Part shown: positions 46,537 through 57,200 of the stretch, piece after piece
How the letters are laid out: every line of letters begins with the position of its first letter
How positions within the stretch are numbered: the first letter of the stretch is position 1
Assembly (NCBI RefSeq): GCF_031583595.1
Contig: NZ_CP134145.1
Location: forward strand, 1,984,001-2,048,000
Reading direction: 5' to 3'
Origin: Thalassotalea psychrophila
GTDB taxonomy: Bacteria > Pseudomonadota > Gammaproteobacteria > Enterobacterales > Alteromonadaceae
Length of the DNA: 64,000 bases
Made by a program: the position numbers and the translations under genes
Notes under the pieces: model-generated
Told to the model about the DNA's origin: nothing
Seen by the model: only the letters and a program-made list of their open reading frames with translations
Databases searched by the model: none

Positions 46537-47293
46537 CAAACGATAACTTTATAGATATATGCGAAAAGTGACGTGTTTTATGTTATATCGCTATCTTGTT
46601 TAAAACATATGAACTTTAAATCCAGAACAAGGCAAATTTTTAAACGTACAACATATAGCCCTTAACAAGTATGTGTAGGGTGTTAAATCATCATAGTGCA
46701 ACTTAGTTAAATTGCTCTTCCATAAAACATTTTTTAAATGACTTACTCAGTTAATGTACATAGTTGGAGCTAATATCCAAACCATTGTTAAATGCTTCTC
46801 CTCATTAACGTTATAGCATAACTTTTCCCTTTATTCTAAATAACAGCTCTTCACTTTCTGGTTGTTATCTTTATAAACAAAGAAAAAAATATCAAGCTTA
46901 AAAATTCATTTGTTCGCAGGATAAGTTTTGTTTTGAACTAATTAAAGCTGTAAGAGACAAGACTGTTGTTCTGTTAGGTTTAAACGTGAAAACTATTATT
47001 TAAATTCAAAAGCTGGTCCTTTTTTTACAAAATACATGCATGTATAAGTGTTTTTATTTTACTTAACTTGTTGTTTTGTAAGGGATTGTATGTTTTTTTA
47101 AAGAATGTTGTATGTGGCTGTATTTATAAAGTGAGTTTTTTGTGTTTTGGGGTGGTTGTAAACGACTTTGGTCGCAGGTAATTATAGTTTCGAGCTTTGT
47201 TAAAGACATTTGTAAATGAAAACAGACACATTGTTTCTTTCATTTTTACAATGGATTTCAAAGGATACAAACGTACATTAACGGGAAACAACT
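46537..47293. other. Long gene-free region upstream of the small lipoprotein
   Basis: About 757 bases with many stops in all frames and no gene. It is AT-rich, becoming T-rich and G/T-skewed from about 47030 to 47220. Near the end GTAAATGAAAACAG (47211-47224) is followed by TTTCATTTTTAC (47238-47249), which can pair. It could be a long 5' leader or house a small RNA. No promoter was called. Confidence 0.45.
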
Positions 47294-47482
47294 ATGACGA
47301 CTAATGTGAAATTTAAAAGTTTAGCTACAGCAGTTATCGCTTCAGTTTTACTTACTGCCTGTGGCGGCGGTGGTGGCGGTTCATCTGAACCTAAAACTAT
47401 CACTCCACCTCCTCCTCCAGCTGAAACTAAGCTAGTTTGGGACAGTGAAAGCGCAAAATGGAATGAAGTTGATTGGCAATAA
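47294..47482 (+). CDS. Very short lipoprotein, leader related to LRR lipoprotein 2
   Basis: A 62-residue predicted lipoprotein. The signal and lipobox (SVLLTAC) are followed by a glycine tract (GGGGGG) and a proline tract (PPPPP), then a short tail ending EWNEVDW-like residues. Its ribosome-binding region (TTAACGGGAAACAACT) and first 33 residues resemble those of the LRR lipoprotein at 43919, so it looks like a copied leader attached to a new short tail, or a remnant of a larger gene. The 92-base gap to the next gene allows co-transcription. No known family. Confidence 0.65.
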   Translation: MTTNVKFKSLATAVIASVLLTACGGGGGGSSEPKTITPPPPPAETKLVWDSESAKWNEVDWQ

Positions 47483-47574
47483 AATAGCCAAGTATTCATT
47501 ACCAAAATAAACAACAATAAAATTAATACTTATAAATTAATCTAAATAAAATAATAGATTCAAGGATATAAAAC

Positions 47575-48633
47575 ATGAAACTTAAATTAACAGCAGCAGC
47601 ATTAGCCTTATCAATTGCATTACCAGCAGTAGCTGCAGACTTAGTTACATTTAACGCCGGTGAAGCAGCCGTAGCTGCCGACGTAAACTCAAACTTTACA
47701 GCAGTTGAGGCAGCTGCAGCTGCAGCACAAGCTTCAGCTGATGCAGCTACCGCTTCAGCAGCGACTAACGCAACAGCAATTACAGCTAATGCAACAGCAG
47801 CAGCAACTAACGCAACTGCAATTACAGATAATGCAACAACAGCAACAACTAATGCTTTAGCAATTACAGCTAACGCTGCAACAGCAGCAACAGCAGCAGT
47901 TGATAACACTACATTAATTACTGCTAACACAGACGCGTTAACAGCAGCTAAAGATGCTTTAGAAAGTTCAGTTGGTGCTAACTCTGCTACTGTTACTGCT
48001 AACACTGCAGCTATTGCTGCTAACACTGCAGAAATTGCATCAGTGGCATCTATGGCTGCTCCTACTTTTGTTATCACTGATAGCACGGGTGCTGAGTTTG
48101 CTACTGTACTTGCTATGCATGAAGATACGGTGACAATTCAACTAAATGACAGCGGTGTAGTAGCTACAGTTAATCTAATGTCTTTCCTTGGTCAAGATAG
48201 CAATTATAATGCCATTCTTGGTGCGAAAGTGACTGACATTAAAAGTGTGAGTACATTTACTATGTTTGAAGGTGCGGATTGTGATTCTTCTCAAACATTT
48301 ACTATTGCATGGAAACAGGGTGCTTACTACCCTACGCCAGTTTGGGCTGAAGTTGGTGCTGGTCAAGTGTTAGGTTACGATGTTATTGAAGGTAAGGCAA
48401 TAATCGCTACCTCAACTACTCCAAATTTAGTACAAGATTTTGCATCATATAAGAATAATGCCGGTGCAAATTGTGCGGCTTACGACGCGACTGATTATGA
48501 AGAAATTAGTTATAACTTTGCCTATGATGAAGATGCTCTTTTTCAATACATTGCACCTGACATGAATGGTGGAGATGAAGTTGCATTGAATACGACTACA
48601 TTCCCAGCACCTTATTCTATCGTTGCTAAGTAA
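47575..48633 (+). CDS. Secreted stalk-like protein A (Ala/Thr/Asn heptad-type repeats)
   Basis: A 352-residue exported protein. A signal peptide (1-21) is followed by an N-terminal motif FNAGEAAVAADVNSNFTAVE, then a low-complexity region of about residues 45-160 with repeated NATAITANATAAATN-type units that suits a trimeric coiled-coil stalk. The globular C-terminal domain (about 165-352) has three Cys. A diverged paralogue lies convergently at 49319-50374. I do not recognise a named family; the opening motif resembles that of tail-fibre or autotransporter-like stalk proteins. AAGGAT precedes the ATG, and the gene has a strong terminator. Confidence 0.8.
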   Translation: MKLKLTAAALALSIALPAVAADLVTFNAGEAAVAADVNSNFTAVEAAAAAAQASADAATASAATNATAITANATAAATNATAITDNATTATTNALAITANAATAATAAVDNTTLITANTDALTAAKDALESSVGANSATVTANTAAIAANTAEIASVASMAAPTFVITDSTGAEFATVLAMHEDTVTIQLNDSGVVATVNLMSFLGQDSNYNAILGAKVTDIKSVSTFTMFEGADCDSSQTFTIAWKQGAYYPTPVWAEVGAGQVLGYDVIEGKAIIATSTTPNLVQDFASYKNNAGANCAAYDATDYEEISYNFAYDEDALFQYIAPDMNGGDEVALNTTTFPAPYSIVAK

Positions 48634-48682
48634 CTACTAATGTAAGTTCCTGACTATTTCATTATTAGTCAGGCTTTACGGT

Positions 48683-48710
48683 AAAAGACTTCCTTCGGGA
48701 AGTCTTTTTT
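48683..48710 (+). terminator. Terminator with TTCG tetraloop after stalk-like protein A
   Basis: AAAAGACTTCC-TTCG-GGAAGTCTTTT followed by TT. It is a textbook strong terminator 49 bases past the stop. Confidence 0.95.
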
Positions 48711-49268
48711 GCATATAATTTAACTGTGATTGTATATTCCACTTAATTTCATGTTGTTAATTACCTTCCGTGTTTGATTAACCTCCAAATCCATTAAACA
48801 CTCAAAATTAGTATTGTGATCATTCTTGCTATTATGATTTTTATTGTAACGTTCTTTGTGAGTTTTGAGCGCGTTAATTCAGTGCGAAAAGATATAGTGA
48901 TTTTCCAAACTTTTCTAGCCTCCTATAAGGCACGTTGTAACTTCAATTTCAGGTGTGTATATGCAAAGGAATCCGTATCCTTAAAAGTTCAAAGTCAAAG
49001 TAGTTAGCATGCCACACAGAGCACAATTATTCAGTTGCTCAGTTCTGTGATCGCTTAGTCATTGTATAAAAACGTTATATCAGTAGCGTAGCAAATGATT
49101 AGATAAGCCTAAATCATCAGAACTATATGGCAACGGTTATTGAGCTTTTCTTTTGGTCGATGGATAAAATATGGACGAGTATTGGCTGTCGGAGTATGCT
49201 CATAACTGTTTTACAGTGCCAAGCAAAGTGTAGGGTTGAAAGTATCAATAAAACGATAGTATTAAAAT
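48711..49268. other. Gene-free region between convergent stalk-like genes
   Basis: About 560 bases with no supported gene. A 63-codon GTG frame at 48816 has a hydrophobic start but no ribosome-binding site and no recognisable features. Confidence 0.4.
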
Positions 49269-49297
49269 AAAAATGCCATCGTTATGATGGCATTTTT
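49269..49297. terminator. Bidirectional terminator after stalk-like protein B
   Basis: AAAAATGCCATC-GTTAT-GATGGCATTTTT, a perfect 12-bp stem with A/T tracts on both sides. It lies 21 bases beyond the stop of the minus-strand gene. Confidence 0.9.
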
Positions 49298-49318
49298 GAT
49301 AACCTGATGACCGAGTAT

Positions 49319-50374
49319 TTATTCAGTGACAAACTTAAAAGGTGAAGGGTGAGTAGCATGATCAATTTCAATAAATTGAACGCTGCCTCCAGCCTCCAAT
49401 GAAACAGAACGTTTAACAATACCGGTATCACTCGAAACTTCTTCAACCATCAAATAGTTATTGCCAAGTGTTGATGCATTGTCAGTACAGGTTGAATTTG
49501 GAGTCCTGTAGCTGCTGAAACTTACGTTACTTACATAATTTTTATTAGTCATGTAAATGGCAGGGTTTGATTGGTTACCATCGTAACCTTCAACATGAAA
49601 AGCTAGTACGCCTTCACCATAAATATGTTCAGCCGATATTGGTGACATTCTATAAAAGTTATCAATGATATTTTGTGAAAGTCGATCTGGTGCAACATAT
49701 GCTGTTCCTTTACAGCCCTCTTCAGCAAAATAGACTGTGGTTTGTCTAACATTTAAAAGTGTTGGATGAATATTCACTCTCACAGGTGAATCGCCTGCTA
49801 GAGGGGCTCTATCACTTACGTTATAAGCTTCTAATGTTGAGCTAACAACTAAACCATTACTTTTTAATACGATGGTATAAGTGCCATCTGTATTGCCTTT
49901 TACGATAGTACCGAATTCAACATCGTTAGCGTCGTAGACCTTAACGCGCGGTTGTGAGGCTGCAACTATTGCATCTATTCTATTAACGTTTTGTATGATC
50001 TTACTGTCATTGTTTGATATTGCCGTAGAATTAAAACCCACTGCTGATGTTACGTCATCCAAAGCTAACTCTACAGCTGAATTTGTTTCAGTAGCATCAG
50101 CAACCATAGCTTTAACACTTTCAGTTGTTGCTGAAACCACTGATAAACTTGCACTGACATCATCAGCCAATGCTTTAGCCGTTTCAGCTATTAATGTTGC
50201 TGTTTCAGCTGTTAATTTTGCTGTTTCAGCTGTTGTAGAAACAGCTGAAAAATTTGCATTAACATCAGCAGCCACAGCCTTTTCTCCGGCCTTAAATTGA
50301 ACCAACTCTGCTTCGGCAAACGCAGGTAAGGCTATTGCCAACGTAAGTGCAGCGGTACTTATTCTTAATTTCAT
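49319..50374 (-). CDS. Secreted stalk-like protein B, paralogue of A
   Basis: A 351-residue exported protein. The signal peptide (1-20) and mature start (FKAGEKAVAADVNANFSAV) parallel those of the protein at 47575. A helical Ala/Thr/Glu region follows (about 45-130; TAETAKLTAETATLIAETAK). The C-terminal domain (about 145-351) contains two or three Cys and ends in a similar SPFKFVTE tail (APYSIVAK in A). AGAAGGGAT precedes the ATG. Function unknown; length and layout match the paralogue, while the stalk sequence differs almost entirely. Confidence 0.8.
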   Translation of the reverse strand: MKLRISTAALTLAIALPAFAEAELVQFKAGEKAVAADVNANFSAVSTTAETAKLTAETATLIAETAKALADDVSASLSVVSATTESVKAMVADATETNSAVELALDDVTSAVGFNSTAISNNDSKIIQNVNRIDAIVAASQPRVKVYDANDVEFGTIVKGNTDGTYTIVLKSNGLVVSSTLEAYNVSDRAPLAGDSPVRVNIHPTLLNVRQTTVYFAEEGCKGTAYVAPDRLSQNIIDNFYRMSPISAEHIYGEGVLAFHVEGYDGNQSNPAIYMTNKNYVSNVSFSSYRTPNSTCTDNASTLGNNYLMVEEVSSDTGIVKRSVSLEAGGSVQFIEIDHATHPSPFKFVTE

Positions 50375-50457
50375 ACTAATATCCCTTCTTATTTAGTTTT
50401 TATGTTTTTCTTCTCTTATTTGAGTCGTCGGAATGTATAACAACGCAATCAATTTAT

Positions 50458-51051
50458 TTAATCATGTACAAAACGTATATGAACTTTACTGTCCTTTCTA
50501 TGACGTGAAGATAAGCCTGTCATAAAATCAGTTGCAAATACGCTGCTATAGTCGGCTTTATCATAGACTCCTGGTAATAACGATATCGTTGGTGTAGAGC
50601 TCCAATAGGGTTGTTGACTTGATGCTACCGTATTGGGAAATACCTCACTATTAATGGCAGGGAAAGTACAGCCGCCTTCGATAATGGTATTGAGTTCTTT
50701 GATGTTTGGAACGCGCCAATGTGTCAAGTTATCAAGATCTTGGGTTGAGGCTGCAGTAAATGCAGCAGACCAAGTAACTAAGGTTGCGTTCCCTTCACAT
50801 ACCTGCGCTTGTGCATCCCATGCTTGGCCGTAGGTGCATCTTGACCATGTCAGACCCGTAATTTTATCCGTTGCGGTTGCGCCAGTATCACTATAGCTAT
50901 AGCGAAAGCTTGGCGTAGTATGCGGTATAAAAGGGCTACACTCTTGTGATATTGGCGCAGTGCCACGATCCTGATCAGCTGCACTAACACCTAAGCTCGA
51001 AAATAAAGCGATCATTAGAAGGCTATTTTTACCTATTTTAATCTTTTTCAT
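50458..51051 (-). CDS. Secreted DUF1566 (Lcl C-terminal domain) protein
   Basis: A 197-residue exported protein with a signal peptide (about residues 1-24) and a single DUF1566 domain: TDKITGLTWSRC, HWRVPNIKELNTIIEGGC, QPYWSSTP and HIRFVHD. It starts one base inside the stop of the larger DUF1566 gene upstream (TAATG), so the two are translationally coupled and probably act together. The family is linked to surface or fimbrial structures in some bacteria, but no biochemical role is established. Confidence 0.87.
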   Translation of the reverse strand: MKKIKIGKNSLLMIALFSSLGVSAADQDRGTAPISQECSPFIPHTTPSFRYSYSDTGATATDKITGLTWSRCTYGQAWDAQAQVCEGNATLVTWSAAFTAASTQDLDNLTHWRVPNIKELNTIIEGGCTFPAINSEVFPNTVASSQQPYWSSTPTISLLPGVYDKADYSSVFATDFMTGLSSRHRKDSKVHIRFVHD

Positions 51052-53795
51052 TATTTTTCACTCACTGTTCTAACTAATCTAAACTTCATTTTTGCATATC
51101 TCTTTTTAATACTTACCAATTCACCTGTTCTGAAGCTAACTAACCAGGTGTATACACCTGAACCATCAGTTGCAAAGCCTGGAATAGGGTTGGTATCAGC
51201 TGTTAGGTAAAACATAGATTCTGACGTATATGGGAAGAAGCGAGTATCAATCATAGGTGTTGTTTTGCCGTAATCAACCAATGAATGTAATTCAACCCGA
51301 GAGGGTAAGCGCCAGTCGCTAAAACCACATAATTTGCTTTCAGTATTTACTTTATTTACGACCTCTTCGGTGTTTAGGCAGATGTTCTGCGAGGTTGTGC
51401 AACTGGCATCATCTTCTATTCCTGCAAATTTTTCAGGATTAATCAGAGTGTCTAAATGTGAACCGCCATTGGTAAAATGATCAGTATTTCGCCAGTTAGC
51501 CGTATGCTGCCTGCCGTGTATATCGTCAGTGCTAGTAGAGTTTGTTTTAACTTCCCAAATAAGGCCTGTAACGTTGTCTTGTACACAGCTCCATGCTTGA
51601 GCGTTATGTGCTAATTCTTGTCCTTGGGAGTCGAGTTTAGTGAAAGAAAATCCGGCATAACCATCTTCTGCGATGTTTTCAAATTGATCTGCGTCTCTTC
51701 CTATATGAGCATCTTGCTCAGCAGGTATTTCATCAATATGCCCTTGATCATCACAAGGAACTTTATTGTTATGAGATCGAGATCCATCAAAGGCATAGTT
51801 TGCACATAATGTGATCCCTGTGTCATTGAGAGCCACCGGAGCAAGAGAAAGCTTAGGTAGAATAAATGCTGAAATTAAAGCCGTATTTTTAATGCTTCCC
51901 TCATTATTGTCATTACCTGAATCCGTAACTGTTAGTAAGAAAAGTAATTCAGTTGTGAATTCTACATCAGGGGCAGTAAAGGTAGGTGACAAGGTGGTTT
52001 CATTACTCAACAGAACTGGGATGTCGCTAGTAGGTGTTAAAGCTTCACCTTCCTTTGGTGATACGAAAACTTGCTGCCAGTGATAACGAGTGTTTTTATT
52101 GTCGTAGGTGCTGAGGTCATCTTCAAAATCTTCAACTTTTGCGTATAGTGTTGCAACCTCTGACGCGATAAATATTTGATCGGCAGTTAAACTGATTTCT
52201 GGCGGAGTATTTTCACTCGTAAGATTATTTAAAATAGTAAACGTTTGAGTTACCGTATCGGTATAAACAATCCCTGTTGTTGTGGTTAGTGTTGTGGTTA
52301 AGTTGATATCAATTAATCTATCTTCATCTACGCTGCCTAGAGTTAATAAAGACGTCGGTTCCGTAGGCGTTGCCAACTCTATATATTCAATATTTTCCGC
52401 GTTAGATAACGACCACTCATAGCTTTTATCAGCTACCTCTACCGTTGTATTATTTATACCGTAGCTTTGGATGTCACCAAGTAAATTTATTGTTCTTTTT
52501 TCGGTTAACCTGGCTATATGATTAATACTGTTATCATTATATTCGATGCTGACTTTGCTAGCTATACGCTCGTCGTCAGCATAAGGGAAATATTCGCTTA
52601 CGGTTTCAAGAGAATAACCGTCTTGCTGATTAATAAATTTGGCTACACCATTTAACCAATCATTTAACGAAACGATTGCTAACTCGGATATCACCTTCGT
52701 TGTATTAAAGTCATATCTTGCTATTTTGTTCATAAATGGGTCATGACTTAAACTAAACACCCCCAAAGCATCATAAAGACTGTTGATAGTTAATTCTTTG
52801 GTAACTTTTGTGGCATTTAAACCATGTTTTATTTTTGCCTTCATTACCTTGGTAATAAGGCTAGTAAGCGGAGAGGCATAACATGATGTTTTGTCTTCAC
52901 TGAAACATATGTTAGTAAGGTTACTATCAAAAGTTTGTGAATTAACTTTGCCGCTAGTTGACGTTATAGCAAAGCCATTCCTTAACGAGAAGGGGACTTC
53001 AATACTAAATTCTCCATCCGCATTGGTTTTATTTTTACCAAGTATTAGCCAGCTCCCCCCTGTAATGGAGTTTACGGCTATTGTAGCTTCTGCCAATGGT
53101 AATTTAGCACCTAGTGCTATATAACCACTGATAACAGGATTAACAGTTACGATTATTTTCGTGGTTGTAGTCGAACCTTCGTTATCTGTGGCGGTTACTG
53201 AAAATGCAAAAGGAGTTGGAGCTATAACGTCTGGCGCAATAAATGATGCTTTTTGTTGATCAGCGTCCATGATCTCTATGCCGCTTTCATCTAATGCCGA
53301 CCAAGCATATAGGATACTTTCATCACCATTGCCTAATGTTTCAGCTGATAAGATTGCGGTGGTGTTTTCTGCAACGCTGAAATTATCTACATTTACTTGT
53401 GGTGAAATATCTAGTGCGTTAACAGTAATGCTAATATCATCGCTAGTTGATTTTTGTGTCTCTGTGTCGGTAATCGTTGCAGTAAATTTTAGTACGCGTT
53501 GGCCTTCAGCTAATAATATATCTGGAGAGGTAAATGATGCATTAAATTTATCTGTGCTTAATGCAATGTTCTGTTCATTCGGCTGAGACCATTCAATAGT
53601 TAAGCTATCAGGGTTACTTGGGTATGATACTTGCGCTTTAAGTTGTACTGGTTGTTGTTCGTTGATACTTTGAGAACCAACGATTTCAAACTCAGGTGCT
53701 TTAGTAGTTTGTGCTGTCTCAGGTTTGGAGTTACTAGCCCCTCCACCACAGGCAGACAGTAGTAATACTAGAGCCAATGTAACATGATTTCTCAT
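51051..53795 (-). CDS. Large lipoprotein with Ig-like domains and C-terminal DUF1566
   Basis: A 914-residue lipoprotein. The lipobox is LLSAC followed by GGG. At least two PKD/Ig-like domains follow (about residues 30-220; VQLKAQVSYPSNPD, AFSVTATDNEGSTTTTKIIV), then a carboxypeptidase-regulatory-like segment (about 225-265), a helical middle and another Ig-like domain near 540-640. The C-terminal DUF1566 domain spans about 700-914 (NVTGLIWEVKTNS, FSDWRLPSRVELHSLV, MKFRLVRTV). GAGGAAG precedes the ATG. It is the first gene of a two-gene unit with the small DUF1566 protein and probably displays that domain on the cell surface. Confidence 0.87.
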   Translation of the reverse strand: MRNHVTLALVLLLSACGGGASNSKPETAQTTKAPEFEIVGSQSINEQQPVQLKAQVSYPSNPDSLTIEWSQPNEQNIALSTDKFNASFTSPDILLAEGQRVLKFTATITDTETQKSTSDDISITVNALDISPQVNVDNFSVAENTTAILSAETLGNGDESILYAWSALDESGIEIMDADQQKASFIAPDVIAPTPFAFSVTATDNEGSTTTTKIIVTVNPVISGYIALGAKLPLAEATIAVNSITGGSWLILGKNKTNADGEFSIEVPFSLRNGFAITSTSGKVNSQTFDSNLTNICFSEDKTSCYASPLTSLITKVMKAKIKHGLNATKVTKELTINSLYDALGVFSLSHDPFMNKIARYDFNTTKVISELAIVSLNDWLNGVAKFINQQDGYSLETVSEYFPYADDERIASKVSIEYNDNSINHIARLTEKRTINLLGDIQSYGINNTTVEVADKSYEWSLSNAENIEYIELATPTEPTSLLTLGSVDEDRLIDINLTTTLTTTTGIVYTDTVTQTFTILNNLTSENTPPEISLTADQIFIASEVATLYAKVEDFEDDLSTYDNKNTRYHWQQVFVSPKEGEALTPTSDIPVLLSNETTLSPTFTAPDVEFTTELLFLLTVTDSGNDNNEGSIKNTALISAFILPKLSLAPVALNDTGITLCANYAFDGSRSHNNKVPCDDQGHIDEIPAEQDAHIGRDADQFENIAEDGYAGFSFTKLDSQGQELAHNAQAWSCVQDNVTGLIWEVKTNSTSTDDIHGRQHTANWRNTDHFTNGGSHLDTLINPEKFAGIEDDASCTTSQNICLNTEEVVNKVNTESKLCGFSDWRLPSRVELHSLVDYGKTTPMIDTRFFPYTSESMFYLTADTNPIPGFATDGSGVYTWLVSFRTGELVSIKKRYAKMKFRLVRTVSEK

Positions 53796-54293
53796 ATCTT
53801 CCTCTTCATGTAAATCATAGAATTTCTTGCAAGCAACTAATTCATAAGTAAGTTTTAACCCGAACAGGTTGCTATCGCTTTATTTAACAACCTTTAATAC
53901 GATGGATGTCTATTTTAAGCAATCATGGACGAGTCGATTTGACTTAAAAAAAAACACAATTTTCATACATAAACCTTACATTTGTCGTAAGTTATTGATT
54001 GTAAGAGTGTTAATTTTGGTATTTGTTTTGTTGAATTTCTATGATTATTGTGGATGCTGAAATTATAAGTTTTAGTGTTGAGAATAAGAGCTTTTAGAAT
54101 GACCGCGATAAATGTTTGTATAATTGTTTGTTCTTTAATAGCAGCTTGTTATTGGTTGCCTTTCTAACTGCTTGTATTTTAAGTAATATATTTTAATGTG
54201 TGTTTATTTTATAATAAATATGAAGTGCTGTTGTTGTATTGCTTTTATAAATGTTTTATTAAATTGCCATCGAAATATTGGATGGAGAATCCT
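53796..54293. other. Gene-free divergent region between the DUF1566 unit and subtilase 3
   Basis: About 500 AT-rich bases between divergent genes, so it should carry both promoters. A TATAAT hexamer at 54119-54124 lacks a convincing -35 box. Short hydrophobic frames here (from 53869 and 54198) have no ribosome-binding site. Confidence 0.4.
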
Positions 54294-57200
54294 TTGAAGT
54301 TTAATCAAAAATTTATTTCAAGCATTACTGCCTTTTATGCTACTGCAATTTCTGCAGCGGCTAGCGATATCAGTAATGATGTTGTTGTTCCCATAAAGCC
54401 AAATGCTTACCAGTTTAATGCTAAAAATATGGCAGATAAAGACCATTCTGTAAGCAATTCAGGTACGGTGAATAGCATAATTACCAGAAACCTGTCAAAA
54501 GTTGATAAATTTAACTATCAAGCAGAACTTACTGGCATAAATACTTATCTTGTAATTTTAGTTGATAAAGCAGCACCGCATTTTGAAACATTGAAAGACC
54601 AATCGACAGGTATTGCAGGCAAAGGTTCATCGGGCGAAAAGAAATTAAGCGAAAAAGCTCTTAGTTCTAAAATTAACTACGTTAATTATTTGAAAGACTC
54701 TCATTTAAACGTAGTAAAATATGCGAAAGAGTTAGGCATTGAGCTTAAGATTAGAAATCAATTCGCTAATGCCGTAAATGGCTTTAGTGTTGAACTTAGC
54801 CAAGATGATGCTGCAAGTTTATCAAAACTTGATAGCGTTGCTCGTGTAAGCTTATTAGGTCGATCGCAGCTGCAAAGCTACGCAGGACCAAAAGATATAG
54901 GCGCTGACAAAGTTTGGTCTGGTGAAACATATCGGACAACCACCAAATATAAAGGTGAGGGCATTGTAGTCGGTGTACTTGATACTGGTATCAATACCGA
55001 CCATGTTGCGTTTGACGATTCTGGTGAATACTTCAATAACTTAGACGGTGTACAATTTGTTGGTGAATGTTTAGACAGTGCGCAAGCGAGTCGTTGTAAT
55101 AATAAATTAATTGGTATTCGTACTTACTCTGAAATTAACGATAAAATTTTCGGTGGTGCTGACGGAACCTCTGGCTTTACAACTTATAATGATCCTAATG
55201 GCGAATTTTCTCTGCAAAAGGGGGAAGACTATCACGGCCATGGCTCACATGTTGCCGGCATTATCGCCGGTAATGTGGTAAATGATGTTAAATTTCATTT
55301 TCGTGAACCAAAAGTACTAGCCTCTACGGGCATTGCCATTGAAAATTCATCGTTTGATGTTTCTGGTGTTGCCCCGCACGCACAAATTATTTCTTATCAA
55401 GTGTGTGACCCAAAACGTAATGAAGATAGCTGTCTAGATGAAGCTATTATTAAAGCAGTAGATGATGCCATTATTGATGGCGTTGATGTTTTAAACTTTT
55501 CAATTTCTAAAGTAAGTGGCGCGTTAGCACTACCATGGGTAAACCCAGTTGAAATGGCCTTTTTGAATGCGCATCAAGCAAACATATTTGTTGCAGCATC
55601 AGTTGGTCATGGTGACAATTACAAATTAGACTTAGACGAGGATGCCGGGAATGGTGATCATCCATCGCCTTGGTTAATGAGTGTTGGTGCCGTGTTCAAA
55701 AGCAGTACCCATACCGTTTCAGCTCACGTTGGTGATATCTCCGGTGGTGATCCAATCACGGTACCTTTATATCGTAATGCCGATGGTTTAATGGAAGCAA
55801 TCTCTGCCTATGGCGCGGTTACTGCGTATTCTGGCGAGCCAGTTACTGGCAATGTTGTTGTTGCTGAAAGTAAAGTCGATATGACTGCGTTATCAAATGA
55901 GCAGCAATATGCGTTAGCTCATTGTTTAGATTTACCGGCAAATATATTTTCTGCCAATGAAATTGCAGTTTGTTTAGCTGATGAATATGGTAACGCACTT
56001 GAAACTGGCTTAACCCCAGTGCAAACCTATACCTTAATGGGTGAGCAAGTTGAAAACGCCGGTGCTGGTGCGATGATCATTGTTAATGACAGTGTAACAC
56101 CAATGAATATTCCTGTGGCATATAGTAATGGTTTTGCCGGTACGTTTATGTACTCTACCTCTTCAGGTGATCCGGAGGATGATAGTAAACGCATTAATTT
56201 ATTTTACCAATGGGCAAAACGCTCTGCTGAGTTAACGCAAGACATTATCGCCACGATTAACCCGATTACAGTGCCTGAATTACCATCACTTTCAGGAATG
56301 GTTTATGAGAAAAATACTTCGATTGGTCCTGGTAAAGGCGTTGACTCAGGTTACTTATTACCGAGTGTTGTTGCACCTGGTGTAAGTGTATTAGCACCTT
56401 ATGCCGATGAACGCCCGTTTGATGTTTACGGTAATGCCTCGTCTTGGATGACCTTAAGTGGCGCATCAACGGCTACCGCTTATGTTACCGGTGCTGCAGC
56501 GCTGGTTAAACAAGCGCAACCAACTTGGTCAGTATCTGAAATTAACTCTGCCTTAATCATGACAGCAAGCCAAGTACTTCATTCTCAAACTTCAAAGAAT
56601 GGTCTACCTGATGCCTATACCGTAGGTAATGGCTTAATCAATGTTAGCGATGCAATTAATGCAGGTTTTGTTATGCATGAGCAGGTTGCTAATTTTGAAA
56701 AGGCCGATCAAAACCACCCTGAAGCAATACCGTTTGCTGATTTAAATTTAGCCGCTGCAATTCATGCGTTATGTTTTAGCTCGTGTGAAATGAAACGTAC
56801 CATTAAAGCAACCCAAGCAGGAAGTTGGAGAATCGAGTCTAAGCTTAATTACGCATCTGCGCAAATGACTATTACACCAGAAGAGTTTACCTTTGAAAAT
56901 GCTGGCGATGAAGTTGAATTAACCATTAAGTTCGACGTTATTGAAGAGAGTATGCGTTGGGGTATTGGATATAGCGACTGGTCAGACTTACCAGAAGACT
57001 TCACTGACTTTAACAATAACCAAGATTCAATGACCGAAGGTAATGTCCGTTTTATCCCTGATAATCGTGACATACCAGAAGCCAACTGGCAGGTAGTAGT
57101 ACGCACGAAATTAGATGTTGAAAACGATTATCAAGCCATTACAGTGGATAGCAACCAAGGTAAGAAAAAACTGCCAAATACTAGCACCACTGACTTCGCT

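Noticed and set aside
47523..48086. 187-codon minus-strand frame opposite stalk-like protein A
   Set aside because: It is the antisense of the Ala/Thr/Asn repeat, has no ribosome-binding site, and the sense frame has a signal peptide and terminator.
48816..49007. 63-codon GTG frame with a hydrophobic start
   Set aside because: No ribosome-binding site, no homologous features, and it sits between two terminators.
54198..54293. Extended N terminus of subtilase 3 (from an ATG at 54198)
   Set aside because: It would put about 32 residues before a clean signal peptide. The TTG at 54294 has a well-placed GGAG.
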